Positions 23,863 through 35,677 of a DNA stretch of 49,538 nt are shown in pieces (within the stretch, counting starts at the first letter, position 1; every line of letters starts with the position of its first letter). Under the pieces are notes generated by a model. That model saw only the letters and a list, made by a program, of their open reading frames with translations, was not told the DNA's origin and made no database searches. The stretch comes from Planctomycetota bacterium (GTDB lineage Bacteria > Planctomycetota > Planctomycetia > Planctomycetales > Planctomycetaceae): assembly GCA_016872645.1 (NCBI GenBank), contig VGZH01000042.1:1-49538 (forward strand), read 5' to 3'. The position numbers and the translations under genes were made by a program.

Positions 23863-24122
23863 ATGATCGACGACACCGGGCCGCGCGAACCTGGCGATGC
23901 CCTGACAAGTCGAACCGGCCGAGGTGCGATGATCTTCGCGGTCGTCTTCGTGGGTTACATCTTGAGTCCAATTCCGTTGGCTTTTGGGCTCCACAAGGCA
24001 GGCAGCTTTGAATGTCTAGAAAAGCCCTTCTATGTTTTTATGCCCCATTCGTCTGCTTGACCGGCCGATTTGAGTTCGTTGCCAAGTGCTATCAGGGGCA
24101 GGATCGGCTTTTGGGCATGTAA
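23863..24122 (+). pseudogene. Small membrane protein, apparently frameshifted
   Basis: From ATG 23863 the frame encodes about 66 residues: a hydrophilic start ([20 protein letters not shown]), one transmembrane segment ([22 protein letters not shown]), then [13 protein letters not shown] and a stop. From the T-run at 24035-24039 another frame continues as [20 protein letters not shown] and ends at TAA 24120. The FYxP-hydrophobic ending after a single 'LSP' membrane segment resembles small planctomycete membrane proteins I have seen, so a one-base loss in the T-run is likely. The function is unknown. It ends 27 bp before the next gene. Confidence 0.4.
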
Positions 24123-24149
24123 GTCTCTTTGACTTCGGTGGAGTTCTCT

Positions 24150-27203
<3,054 letters not shown>

Positions 27204-27872
27204 GGCGAGCGCGGCACTGGATTGGTTTGCGAACGATGTGTTCCAATGGCATCCGGCGGGAGGAGTTGCTGACTTGAACGGCCCCTCGCGCCGGCCACTC
27301 GGCAACCAGGCTGAGACATGCTTGAGTTTGCCGTTGCGGAGGAACTCGCAGGCCAGGCGAAAATTCTTGTCGCTCCTTTGCTGGCTGCCCGTCTGCAAGA
27401 CGCAACCAGTCTCTTTGACGGCCTTCACCAAACGCTGGCCCTCACCAATCGTGAGTGTCAATGGCTTCTCGCAATACACATCTTTCTTAAATCGCAGCGC
27501 AGCCAGCGAGACCAGCGTATGCCAGTGATCGACCGTGCCGCAGACCACGGCTTGAATGTCTTGCCGATCCATGACCTTGCGAAAGTCTTTGTAGGCTTCC
27601 GCGTCCGGCCACTGCTTTTTCGCTTCGGCGATTTGTTTGTCGTCGACATCAAACACGGCGACGATTCGTCCGAAGCGTGAAGCGTTCTTCGCATCACCCC
27701 GAACCATGCCGCCGCAGCCGATCAAAGCGACGGCCGATTGATCATCAGCGGCACGAACAGTCGGAGTGGCAAGCTCCTTTAAGTACCAATTCGGCAAGAA
27801 CGTCGCGGCGACGGTGGCAGCAGCGGTTTTCAGAAAGTGTCGTCGAGTCGTCACTTCGATATTCTTAGCGAC

Positions 27873-29276
27873 TTACAGCAGGCGCGTGAGCACTCGCCCT
27901 GTGGAGATCTCCCACGGGCGTTGTAGTTCGTCGTAGATTTTCCGTTCGGGATCGAGTCCAAGGCAGTGGTACATCGTCGCGTGAATGTCGACAGGATCGA
28001 CTCTGTCAGAGATGGGATACGCTCCAATCGAATCGGACGCACCCAGCACTTGCCCGCCGTGAATGCCTCCACCGGCTAACAATGCTGAGCCGCAGTCGCC
28101 CCAGTGATCACGGCCGGCATTGCCGTTGATCTTCGGAGTCCGGCCAAACTCACCCAGGCACACGACCAGCGTCTCGTCCAGGCGACCGCGCTGATCGAGG
28201 TCAGCCAACAGCGCGGAAAGCGATTGATCGACCATCGGCAGGAGTTCGCTTTTCAGCGCGTCGAAGTTCTTGCTGTGCGTGTCCCAGCCGTCGCAGACGG
28301 TCATCTCGTTGAAGTGAATCGAGATCATCGGGACACCGGCCTCGGCCAGTCGTCTTGCCAACAGCATCGTCTGGCCAAAGCGGTGGCGGCCATATCGATC
28401 ACGCAATTCCGCCGGTTCGTTGTCGAGCGAGAATGCCGGTAGCGTTCCGCGATTGGCAGCTCCGGTCAGCAACACCGCTTGCGCCTGCATGTCCTGCATG
28501 GCACGAGAGGCCGATCCCCGCGCGGGATGATCGAGCAAAGACAGCAGCATCGCGCGAGACTCCAAGCGATCGGCGGAAACTCCGTGGGGCAAGGCGAGCG
28601 CGGGGATCGCTTCGCGCGTTCCCGGTTCGCCATTCACAGACAATGGATCGAACTTGGGGCCGAGGAATCCTGCATTGCCTCCACGCAACGGACTGCGAGC
28701 TCGCTTAAACTCGCCCTGCGTGCTGCTGCGAATCGCGAGCTCGGGCAGAGAGATGTATCCCGGCAGTGAATTCGTCGCCGGTTTGAACTTCGCCAGGACC
28801 GAACCGAGATGTGGAAAGTCGCTGCGTTGGGGCGGGCGAATGTCGTTGTCGAGGAGTGGCTGAGCAGTCGGTCGGCCGGTCAGCGTGTAGTAGATCATCG
28901 GCGTGTGATTGCTGTTCGGATGACTGACCGAGCGGACCAAGGCTAGCTTGTCCGTGACCCGAGCCAATTGTGGCAGCAGTTCGCAAATCTCGATTCCCGG
29001 CACATTCGTGGCGATCGGCGAGAACGGCCCGCGGACTTCCTGGGGCGCTTCCGGCTTGAGATCGAACATATCCAGGTGCGGCGGACCGCCGAGCAGGTAA
29101 ATCAGAATGCACGATTTCGCGCTGCCAGCGGACTGTTCTCGTGGACGACTCAAATCGGTTCGTCCCAGCAAACGGGATGGCCAACTCGTCGCAGCGACAG
29201 CTAGGCCGGCTCCGCTCCGCAACCAATTCCGGCGCTGTGGCAGCAAGCTCGATGATTGCTCGAAGGCAGAGAACAT
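27873..29276 (-). CDS. DUF1501 secreted protein
   Basis: 467 residues from ATG 29276; the frame is open to 29483, but the Tat-like signal (QRRNWLRSGAGLAVAATSW) starts just after this ATG. DUF1501 hallmarks: CILIYLLGGPPHLDMFDLKP, RSVSHPNSNHTPMIYYTLTG, WDTHSKNFDALK, LVVCLGEFGRTPKINGNAGRDHWG and the C-terminal YPISDRVDPVDIHATMYHCLG. The fold is alkaline-phosphatase/sulfatase-like, but the function is unproven. DUF1501 genes normally travel with a DUF1549/DUF1553 gene on the same strand; here the nearest one is on the opposite strand. The truncated Gfo/Idh gene follows after 18 bp. Confidence 0.9.
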   Translation of the reverse strand: MFSAFEQSSSLLPQRRNWLRSGAGLAVAATSWPSRLLGRTDLSRPREQSAGSAKSCILIYLLGGPPHLDMFDLKPEAPQEVRGPFSPIATNVPGIEICELLPQLARVTDKLALVRSVSHPNSNHTPMIYYTLTGRPTAQPLLDNDIRPPQRSDFPHLGSVLAKFKPATNSLPGYISLPELAIRSSTQGEFKRARSPLRGGNAGFLGPKFDPLSVNGEPGTREAIPALALPHGVSADRLESRAMLLSLLDHPARGSASRAMQDMQAQAVLLTGAANRGTLPAFSLDNEPAELRDRYGRHRFGQTMLLARRLAEAGVPMISIHFNEMTVCDGWDTHSKNFDALKSELLPMVDQSLSALLADLDQRGRLDETLVVCLGEFGRTPKINGNAGRDHWGDCGSALLAGGGIHGGQVLGASDSIGAYPISDRVDPVDIHATMYHCLGLDPERKIYDELQRPWEISTGRVLTRLL

Positions 29277-30064
29277 GACACGGACCCTAAAGATCATTGT
29301 CGCAACAAGAGGCTCAAGCGATTTGTCAGTGCCGATCCAACAGACACCGGCGATCGACGGCCGTTTGAACGTCAATGCCTTCTTGGAATCGTGCCTTGGA
29401 ACGGTAAAGACAGAACTCGAACTGGTGGAATACGCCAACTCCTCCGAAGCGGTGCGGGAACTGTCCAACACCTCCGTTAACACAACGGATCAGGCCGTTA
29501 TTCGTCGCTGGGATACGTCTCCCCAGCTACCTTCGAGAGTCAGCGAACCCTCCCAGATTAAGGTAATGCGCTGTCCGCGCAAACTAAAGCCGCCCATGCC
29601 ATTTCGGTCGACGTGAGAGTTAATGGCTGCCTGACTACTGGGCCGTTCTCAACTCGGCTGAAACAGGCGATCCCTCTCGAAGGTGGCTCCTGTGCGACGG
29701 TTCATTCAGTCAACCCCTGGGTTTTCGAGTGGAGCCTAAATGCAAGTTTGGTCCGGTTGGTGACTCCGTCGGCCACAGAATTGGAGGACAGTTTTGGATT
29801 CGATGGGAAACATGCAGAGCCCGACGAAGCTTGTTGGTTGGCCGAAAGCCGGTGGTCGGAACGAGACTCCAAATTCCTTCGTCCTGACCCGCCATGCACA
29901 CTTTTCGGTCAAGAATCTGTCTCGAATCGTTGGAAAGTTCGGTCTTCTGACAGTTTAGCTGTTGCGATTCGGGACAAACTTGTCTGAAATCACGCCCCAT
30001 CAAAAACTCGCTCCGCCACCGGGGCTGACTCGGTGGAAAGAGCATCCTGGCCGGAGGCTCAGAT
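29277..30064. other. 788-bp stretch without a supported gene
   Basis: Open frames here (for example 29613-29987 plus, and 29710-30303 minus) show no recognisable domain, no signal peptide and unremarkable codon use. It probably holds the divergent promoters of the DUF1501 and DUF4175-like genes; GGAGG lies 9 bases before the latter's ATG 30065. The length is larger than other gaps here, so a decayed gene is possible. Confidence 0.4.
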
Positions 30065-33000
30065 ATGACGACTGAAATGCGACCCGCGGTCCCAGAGATC
30101 GGTTTGCTGCATCGTCTTATCGCTTCCACGCGGCGACTGCTGAGGGCCACTTGGACGGCCACTGGCTTGGGAATCACTGTCGGGTTGGGCCTGCTTCTGC
30201 TGGTGGTGGTTTCACTGGCGGACGTGGCGCTGGCGTTCCGCGAATGGCTGCGTCTGACCGGCCTGCTGCTGGTCGCCGTGCCGAGTACCTGGGCGTTCTT
30301 CAACGGCGTGCTGCGGCCGCTGTTTCGGAAAATGACGTCACGGTTTGTGGCTCGTCGGATTGAGGCGCAGTTGCCGGGGATTCACAACCGCCTAGTCAGC
30401 GTCGTGGATCTGGACGCTGAGAAGCAGAAGAAATTTTCGATGGCGTTCGTGCGACGCCTGATCTCCGAGGCGATCGAGCGAGTCAAGAACTTTCAGCCGT
30501 CGGCGGTTGTGGACAAACCAGCCCTGAAACGAGCCACCCTGTTCGCCCTGATCGGTGTGCTGGCGTTTGCGACGGCGCTGGGCATTTTTTCTGATCGCCT
30601 GCCGACCGCGTTGGCTCGCATCTTTTCGCCGTTTGCCGATATTCCTCCGGCGACAGGCGTGTTGCTCGACGTGCAGCCAGGAACGACCAAAGTTTTGCGT
30701 GGCGAGCCGGTCGATTTTCGCGCACAGGTCTCCGGCAAGAAAGTGGATCGCCTGCGTTTGGAAATGAAGCCGGTCGAAGGTGAACAGACAGGGAAAACCC
30801 TGTGGTATGAATTGCGTCCTGATGCCGACGGAACGGTTTGGACATTTCGGTTGCCGGCCTACGACAACTCGTTTGAATACCGAGTTCACGGCGGCGGTAC
30901 CTGGACCAAGTTGGCAAAGGTGACGATGCTGGAACGGCCGCGGTTGGTCGGATTGCAGGCGGCGGTGCATTACCCGTCGTATATGCTGATGCCAGAACCG
31001 CGAGTCAATCCGCCGGACGTCGCGGATGTCACCGGCCCAGTAGGAAGCAACGTCGAAGTCACCGTCAACGTCGAAGGGGACGCCTCCGTCGGTGAAATCC
31101 AACTGTTGCGAGAGGAAATCAACAGTGTGTCGGTCGAGGATCGGCCGCTACGAGTCTGGTTCGAAAACGTCCTGCCGAAAGGTCATGCGGTCGAAGGCCA
31201 CTGGAATTGGGTACCGCAAGAAAAGGGTCTCGATCCGAACGCTCCGCAGGTCAAGCGCGGTGCCGATCCGACCGAATCGCCCAAATGGCATTCGCATCCC
31301 GCCGCGCCAGGCTTGTCGTACCACTTGTTTCATTCCGCAACCACAGCCTTCGATGTGCATGTCGGCGAGGTGCTTTTCGCGGAGGTGTTCGTCGAAGCCG
31401 ATCAGCCCGCCGAAGAGTTGATGTTGCAATTCCATGACGGTCAGAATTGGGAACGCCGAGCCTTCTGGGGTGCCGACAAGATCAACGTTGGTCAAAGCGA
31501 GACCGCTAGCCGCCGCCGAGCCGGCGATTTGCCGAAAACCGGCGAATGGGTGCGGCTCGAAGTTCCGGCGCGCGATTTGGACCTCGAAGGCCACTCGATT
31601 CGCGGGGTGAACTTCACGCAGTTTAGTGGCAAAGCCCTGTGGGGCCGCGTCGGCACGCTTCCCGCCGCAACTCGCGAAGTCCGGGACTTCGTCGTCGTCG
31701 AAACGTTTCCATTGAAGATCCAGGAACAAGAACCGGGTGACCAAACGAAGTCGAAGACCGTCGCGTCGAAGCATTTCGCCGCCATTCGCGAAGCGCATCA
31801 TTGGACGGGTACATTCCCAATCAATGCTGATGGCTGGTATCGCGTCGAGCTCAAGAATGAAATCGGAGCAGCCAACCTGCCGATGAAGGAAGCTCGCATC
31901 TCGTCGGTGCCAGACAATCCGCCGCAGATTATGATCGAGCGGCCAGGGGTTGATCTCGTGCTCAGCGAGCCGGTCAAGGTGCCCATCGTCATCGCTGCTT
32001 TCGACGACTTCGGACTCGGCGAACTCGTACTCTCCGTGCAGCGTGGCGACAGTGGTTTTGTCGGTCGGCCGGTGAAGTCGTTCTCCGAGTTGAAGCGAGC
32101 CGACACGTCGCTCGTGATGCTTGACCTCGTCAGCGAAGCAGTCAAGAACGGCGAAGTGCTGAAGTACCGAGCCGAAGTCCGCGACCGCAAGGGGCAATCG
32201 GCTCAGACGCAGGACTATCAAATCCGCATCGTCTCGAACGATCCGAATGCTGCCGACAAACAGCTCGCTCAGTTGGAAAAGAAGGAAGAGGAGTTCGCCA
32301 AGAAGCTCGACAAGCTGATTGAAGAGCAAGCCAAAGTCCAAGAGAAGCTCGAAAAGATCACTGAGAAGTTCGATCCGCTGACGGAAAAAATCGAAGCGGC
32401 TCAAGAGGCCGCCGAAAAAGCCGCTGATGTCGCCGCGGAAAAGGCCGAACAAGCGGCTCAAGAGCAAGCCAAGAAGGACGACCCGCAAGCCAAAGACCAA
32501 CCGAAGGATCAACCAAAAGACCAACCCAAAGATCAGCCGAAGCCGAAAAACGACCCGGCTGCGAAAGATCTGCCAAAGCCTCAAGACGCGGCGACGACGC
32601 CAATGCCAACTCCGGAACCGAAGCTCGATGCCGCGGCCCAGAAGGAGTTGGCTCAGCTCAAGCAAGAACTTGCTCAGGTCCAACAGGAGGAAGCCAAGAA
32701 CGCCGAAGCTGCCAAACAACTGAACGAGGACTTGAAAGAGTTGGCCAAGGAAGCGGAGCGGCAGCAGCTTCTTCCGCCCGAACTGCAGCGCGAAATCGCA
32801 TCGCTTGCCGAAGCGTTCAAGGAAGCGGCGACCGAACCGATCAAGACTCTGGCGGAAGAGATCAAGAAGTCGGCCGATGCGAAGACGCCGGATCCGAAGC
32901 TCGAAAAACTTGAGGCCCGCGCCGACCAAGTGCAGGAGAACCTGGAAGCTCTGAAGGATCGGTTCGAAGCGGTGCGTGAGGCTCAGAAAGATGCCAAGCA

Positions 33001-34288
33001 AGACGCCGCCATGGCGCTTGACGAATTGCATCGCGAGATGCTCAAGCAATCGGGCGAGCTGACCGCCAGCGAACTCGAAGAGCTTCGCAAAGCAATCGAA
33101 GCGTTGCGAGACAAGTTGCAAAACCTCGCTAACGAGGAATCGCAGTTGCTGGAATTCACTCCAGAGGCTCCGGAATCGTTGCTGCCAGAAATTGCCAACA
33201 CGCAGCGCGACCTCGAACGCCGAGCCGACAAGGAACTCGCCAAGACGAAAGAACTGCAGAAGCGTGAAGACTACAAGGCGCTGAAGCAGAAGACTCAAAA
33301 ACAAAATCCGCAGAACGGTGAGACACCCAACGATCCGGCAAATCCTGAACCGATGCCTGCGGACGATCCGCTTGCCGGCGACAACCCGCCCGAGATGGCC
33401 ACAACTCCGGAAGATTTCGGCAACAGCGATACTCCAATGCCCGACGCTACAACGCCGCAAGACAACGGCGATGAATTCCAACCGGCAATTGCCGATCCCG
33501 CGAAGCCGGCTCCCAAGAAGCCAAACGCTTCAACGGCGAAACCTGCGAAGCCCGAAAAAAGCTCGCCACAGAACCCACAAAAGGGAGCTGACAAGCCGCA
33601 GGCGAATCAGCCCAAGGGTCAGCCGAACGCCGCTGAGCAACGCGAGAAGTTGAGTGACCGCGAAGCTAGGAAGCTCGATCAACTCCAAAAGGCGGACGAG
33701 AGCCTTGCCGCCGATCAACGAGCGCTTGACGAGTTGCTCAGTGAAATCGGCGAGCTTTTGAATTCTGAAATGGCTGAAAAGGGAGAAGGGAACGCCCCGA
33801 TGCCCGGCGAAGAAGCGTCCCCCGCAACCTCGCCGAACGATGGACCGATGCCCGCGACAGGTGAACCAAACGAACCCGCCGAATCAGCGCCGCTGTCCGC
33901 TGAAAAAGCGGAGGAGTTGGCGCAATTACTCCAGTCTGCGAAGGCTCAAAAAGCGATGCAGATGGCGGCGCGGAGCAAAGCGATGCAAGCCGGCGATTCT
34001 TCGGAGCAGCCGAACAAAGGCCAGAAGAATCCCAACGCTCCCCCTCCTCCATTAAAGTCGAATCCGAAGCCGCGAAGTGGCCTCGAAGGTGACAACTCCA
34101 GTCAATTTGCGATGGAAGCGGTCCTGAAAGACCTCGATCCGTCGACTCGCTCGATGATTCTCAAGATGCAACCGCGCGTGCGTGAAGAGCTTCTGCAAAG
34201 CCTTCGCGAAGAAGGCCCGGAAGGCTATCAACGATTCATCCGCGATTACTTCAAACGGTTGACGAAGGCGGGGCAGCCAGTCAAGTAA
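30065..34288 (+). CDS. DUF4175-like giant membrane protein with coiled coils
   Basis: 1407 residues. Two transmembrane segments near the N-terminus (about 31-58 and 63-85) and a third at about 155-175 enclose a cytoplasmic helical part. Then come Ig-like beta regions (VLLDVQPGTTKVLRGEPVDF; PRLVGLQAAVHYPSYM), an inserted jelly-roll domain (about 429-532) and the DNPPQIMIERPGVDLVLSEP beta-sandwich. From about 725 to 1060 it is Lys/Glu/Gln-rich coiled coil, with KDQP repeated four times at about 809-826. A disordered Pro/Asn-rich part follows, and a conserved-looking C-terminus (PRVREELLQSLREEGPEGYQ). The N-terminal part resembles DUF4175 proteins that accompany MoxR/DUF58/VWA clusters; the role is probably envelope-related. 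Confidence 0.8.
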   Translation: MTTEMRPAVPEIGLLHRLIASTRRLLRATWTATGLGITVGLGLLLLVVVSLADVALAFREWLRLTGLLLVAVPSTWAFFNGVLRPLFRKMTSRFVARRIEAQLPGIHNRLVSVVDLDAEKQKKFSMAFVRRLISEAIERVKNFQPSAVVDKPALKRATLFALIGVLAFATALGIFSDRLPTALARIFSPFADIPPATGVLLDVQPGTTKVLRGEPVDFRAQVSGKKVDRLRLEMKPVEGEQTGKTLWYELRPDADGTVWTFRLPAYDNSFEYRVHGGGTWTKLAKVTMLERPRLVGLQAAVHYPSYMLMPEPRVNPPDVADVTGPVGSNVEVTVNVEGDASVGEIQLLREEINSVSVEDRPLRVWFENVLPKGHAVEGHWNWVPQEKGLDPNAPQVKRGADPTESPKWHSHPAAPGLSYHLFHSATTAFDVHVGEVLFAEVFVEADQPAEELMLQFHDGQNWERRAFWGADKINVGQSETASRRRAGDLPKTGEWVRLEVPARDLDLEGHSIRGVNFTQFSGKALWGRVGTLPAATREVRDFVVVETFPLKIQEQEPGDQTKSKTVASKHFAAIREAHHWTGTFPINADGWYRVELKNEIGAANLPMKEARISSVPDNPPQIMIERPGVDLVLSEPVKVPIVIAAFDDFGLGELVLSVQRGDSGFVGRPVKSFSELKRADTSLVMLDLVSEAVKNGEVLKYRAEVRDRKGQSAQTQDYQIRIVSNDPNAADKQLAQLEKKEEEFAKKLDKLIEEQAKVQEKLEKITEKFDPLTEKIEAAQEAAEKAADVAAEKAEQAAQEQAKKDDPQAKDQPKDQPKDQPKDQPKPKNDPAAKDLPKPQDAATTPMPTPEPKLDAAAQKELAQLKQELAQVQQEEAKNAEAAKQLNEDLKELAKEAERQQLLPPELQREIASLAEAFKEAATEPIKTLAEEIKKSADAKTPDPKLEKLEARADQVQENLEALKDRFEAVREAQKDAKQDAAMALDELHREMLKQSGELTASELEELRKAIEALRDKLQNLANEESQLLEFTPEAPESLLPEIANTQRDLERRADKELAKTKELQKREDYKALKQKTQKQNPQNGETPNDPANPEPMPADDPLAGDNPPEMATTPEDFGNSDTPMPDATTPQDNGDEFQPAIADPAKPAPKKPNASTAKPAKPEKSSPQNPQKGADKPQANQPKGQPNAAEQREKLSDREARKLDQLQKADESLAADQRALDELLSEIGELLNSEMAEKGEGNAPMPGEEASPATSPNDGPMPATGEPNEPAESAPLSAEKAEELAQLLQSAKAQKAMQMAARSKAMQAGDSSEQPNKGQKNPNAPPPPLKSNPKPRSGLEGDNSSQFAMEAVLKDLDPSTRSMILKMQPRVREELLQSLREEGPEGYQRFIRDYFKRLTKAGQPVK

Positions 34289-34385
34289 TCCACGATCTCG
34301 CATCGAACGCATGCGAGATCACCAAGGCAGGTCTTAGGCACAAGGAGGTTGCAATTCGAATGAAGCCAATCAAAGGAACCTCAAG

Positions 34386-34868
34386 ATGGTAGAGCCACCA
34401 CGGCCGGTGAGCGTCGTTTCGGTCGTCGCGTTGAACGACCTGCATTTGCAACTCGATTTCGATGACGGACTCAGCCGTACTGTCGATGTGACTCCTTATG
34501 TCCAAGAGCCACAGTACAAACAGGTCCGTCTGAGCGAGAAATTCTTCAAGACGGCGCACATCGAAAGTGGTGCTGTCGTCTGGGACAACGGATCGATGCT
34601 CGACGCCGATTTGTTGCGCTACGGCCCGCCAAAACCGCCGAAGCCCGAAAAGACCAAGGTCGCGAAGCCGGCTAAGCCCGCCGCGAAAGCGAAACCGAAA
34701 GCCAAATCAGTGAAGGTGGTCAAGGCGAAAGTCAAACCGGCGAAGGCGAAGCCCAAAACCCAGGCAAAGAAAGTTGCCAAAGCGGTCAAGCCCGTGAAGA
34801 GAGTCGCTAAGCCTGCCGCAAAGGCCAAAGCCAAAATCGTCAAGAAGCCGGCGAAGAAAAAGAAGTAA
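34386..34868 (+). CDS. DUF2442 protein with histone-H1-like Lys/Ala/Pro tail
   Basis: 160 residues. Residues about 8-82 match DUF2442 (SVVALNDLHLQLDFDDGLSR, VDVTPYVQEPQY, then HIESGAVVWDNGSMLDADLL), a small beta-rich domain usually found as a stand-alone protein of about 80-100 residues near toxin-antitoxin or DUF4160 genes. Residues about 85-160 are almost only Lys, Ala, Pro and Val (AKPKAKSVKVVKAKVKPAK), very like bacterial histone-H1-type nucleoid proteins. Binding to DNA or RNA through the tail is likely by composition. The start ATG 34386 has AGGAACC upstream. No DUF4160 partner is adjacent. Confidence 0.8.
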   Translation: MVEPPRPVSVVSVVALNDLHLQLDFDDGLSRTVDVTPYVQEPQYKQVRLSEKFFKTAHIESGAVVWDNGSMLDADLLRYGPPKPPKPEKTKVAKPAKPAAKAKPKAKSVKVVKAKVKPAKAKPKTQAKKVAKAVKPVKRVAKPAAKAKAKIVKKPAKKKK

Positions 34869-34960
34869 CGCGGCGGAGCCCTCTTCCCACTGCTCGATTC
34901 GTCCGTCGAGTATTCATCGCCAGCGAAGCTCGGAGAGCTTCGCGGAGGGGAAGCTGCGCG

Positions 34961-35625
34961 ATGAGACTTCGACAGCTTGTGAGCAAGTTCAGCCTCGCTG
35001 GCTTGATTACTGCCTTGGTGTGCTCTTGGACTGTTCTCGCGTTCGATGAAAAACCGGAAGCCGATCAAAACGCAACGGACAGCAAAAAGCATCCCATCTC
35101 TGCCGCGTTTCAACTGCGAGTGAATCGTACCGCAACGGTCAGCTTGCGGGGCTGCAAGGGAATCCGAAGCTCCGGCTGAAATCAAAGCTGTTTCTCAAGG
35201 CCGTGTCGCCGGGGAAATCGGAGAGCCTCTTTCCCTACGTCGCTGAATCGGGGTCTTCTTCAGCGATGACCGGTGTGGGACTCCTTGGTCGGCGACATAG
35301 TGGATGCGAAGCCAACGCCCCAGAAATGACAGGTGGCTCAGATTAACGCGCTGCGAATCAAATCGCCTCTCTCCACAACACTTACTTGCCCTATTCCGCA
35401 GCGCAGGCGATGCACAATTTTCCGGGAAAACATTGGGAAGACTGAAACAAAGCCACTCAAAAAGCACTGATCGATTCGCAAATTTGCGAAGGCTGCGCCG
35501 CCGGAAGCTGGAAGCCAAAAGGCCTCGACGCTGATCCACTCTTGTTCACCAGCATGACTGCTTTGACTTTAGAGGGCTATTACCGTTGGAATCCGTTCTA
35601 TGGGGCGGATTTGAAGGCCCCGTGA
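34961..35625 (+). pseudogene. Relic of a prenyltransferase-repeat (squalene-cyclase-like) protein
   Basis: The 5' part (34961-35110) encodes a start and signal peptide (MRLRQLVSKFSLAGLITALV) in one frame. From about 35118 another frame gives LAGLQGNPKLRLKSKLFLKA, then SGSSSAMTGVGLLGRRHSG, a TAA at 35344, then NTYLPYSAAQAMHNFPGKHW, a TGA at 35443 where the family has Trp, then GCAAGSWKPKGLD and SMTALTLEGYYRWNPFYG. This is the C-terminal pattern of planctomycete secreted prenyltransferase-repeat proteins. The frame is unbroken from 35118 to 35625 apart from the two stops. A large internal deletion joined the signal peptide to the C-terminal third. Confidence 0.75.
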
Positions 35626-35677
35626 CCCGCCTTGGTCGTCAACGCCTCCCTGACCTTCCGCCGATTTATCTCCCTTT

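Noticed and set aside
29613-29987. 124-codon ORF in the large intergenic gap
   Set aside because: No domain, signal peptide or ribosome-binding site, and overlapping frames on the other strand are equally open.
32492-32545. 12-bp direct repeats encoding KDQP
   Set aside because: A simple coding repeat in a disordered, charged linker; codon wobble differs between units and nothing suggests a DNA element.
31148-33481. A 777-codon open frame antisense to the DUF4175-like gene
   Set aside because: Its translation is low-complexity Leu/Phe/Arg, the mirror of Lys/Glu-rich coiled-coil codons, with no domain; the sense strand has clear domains.
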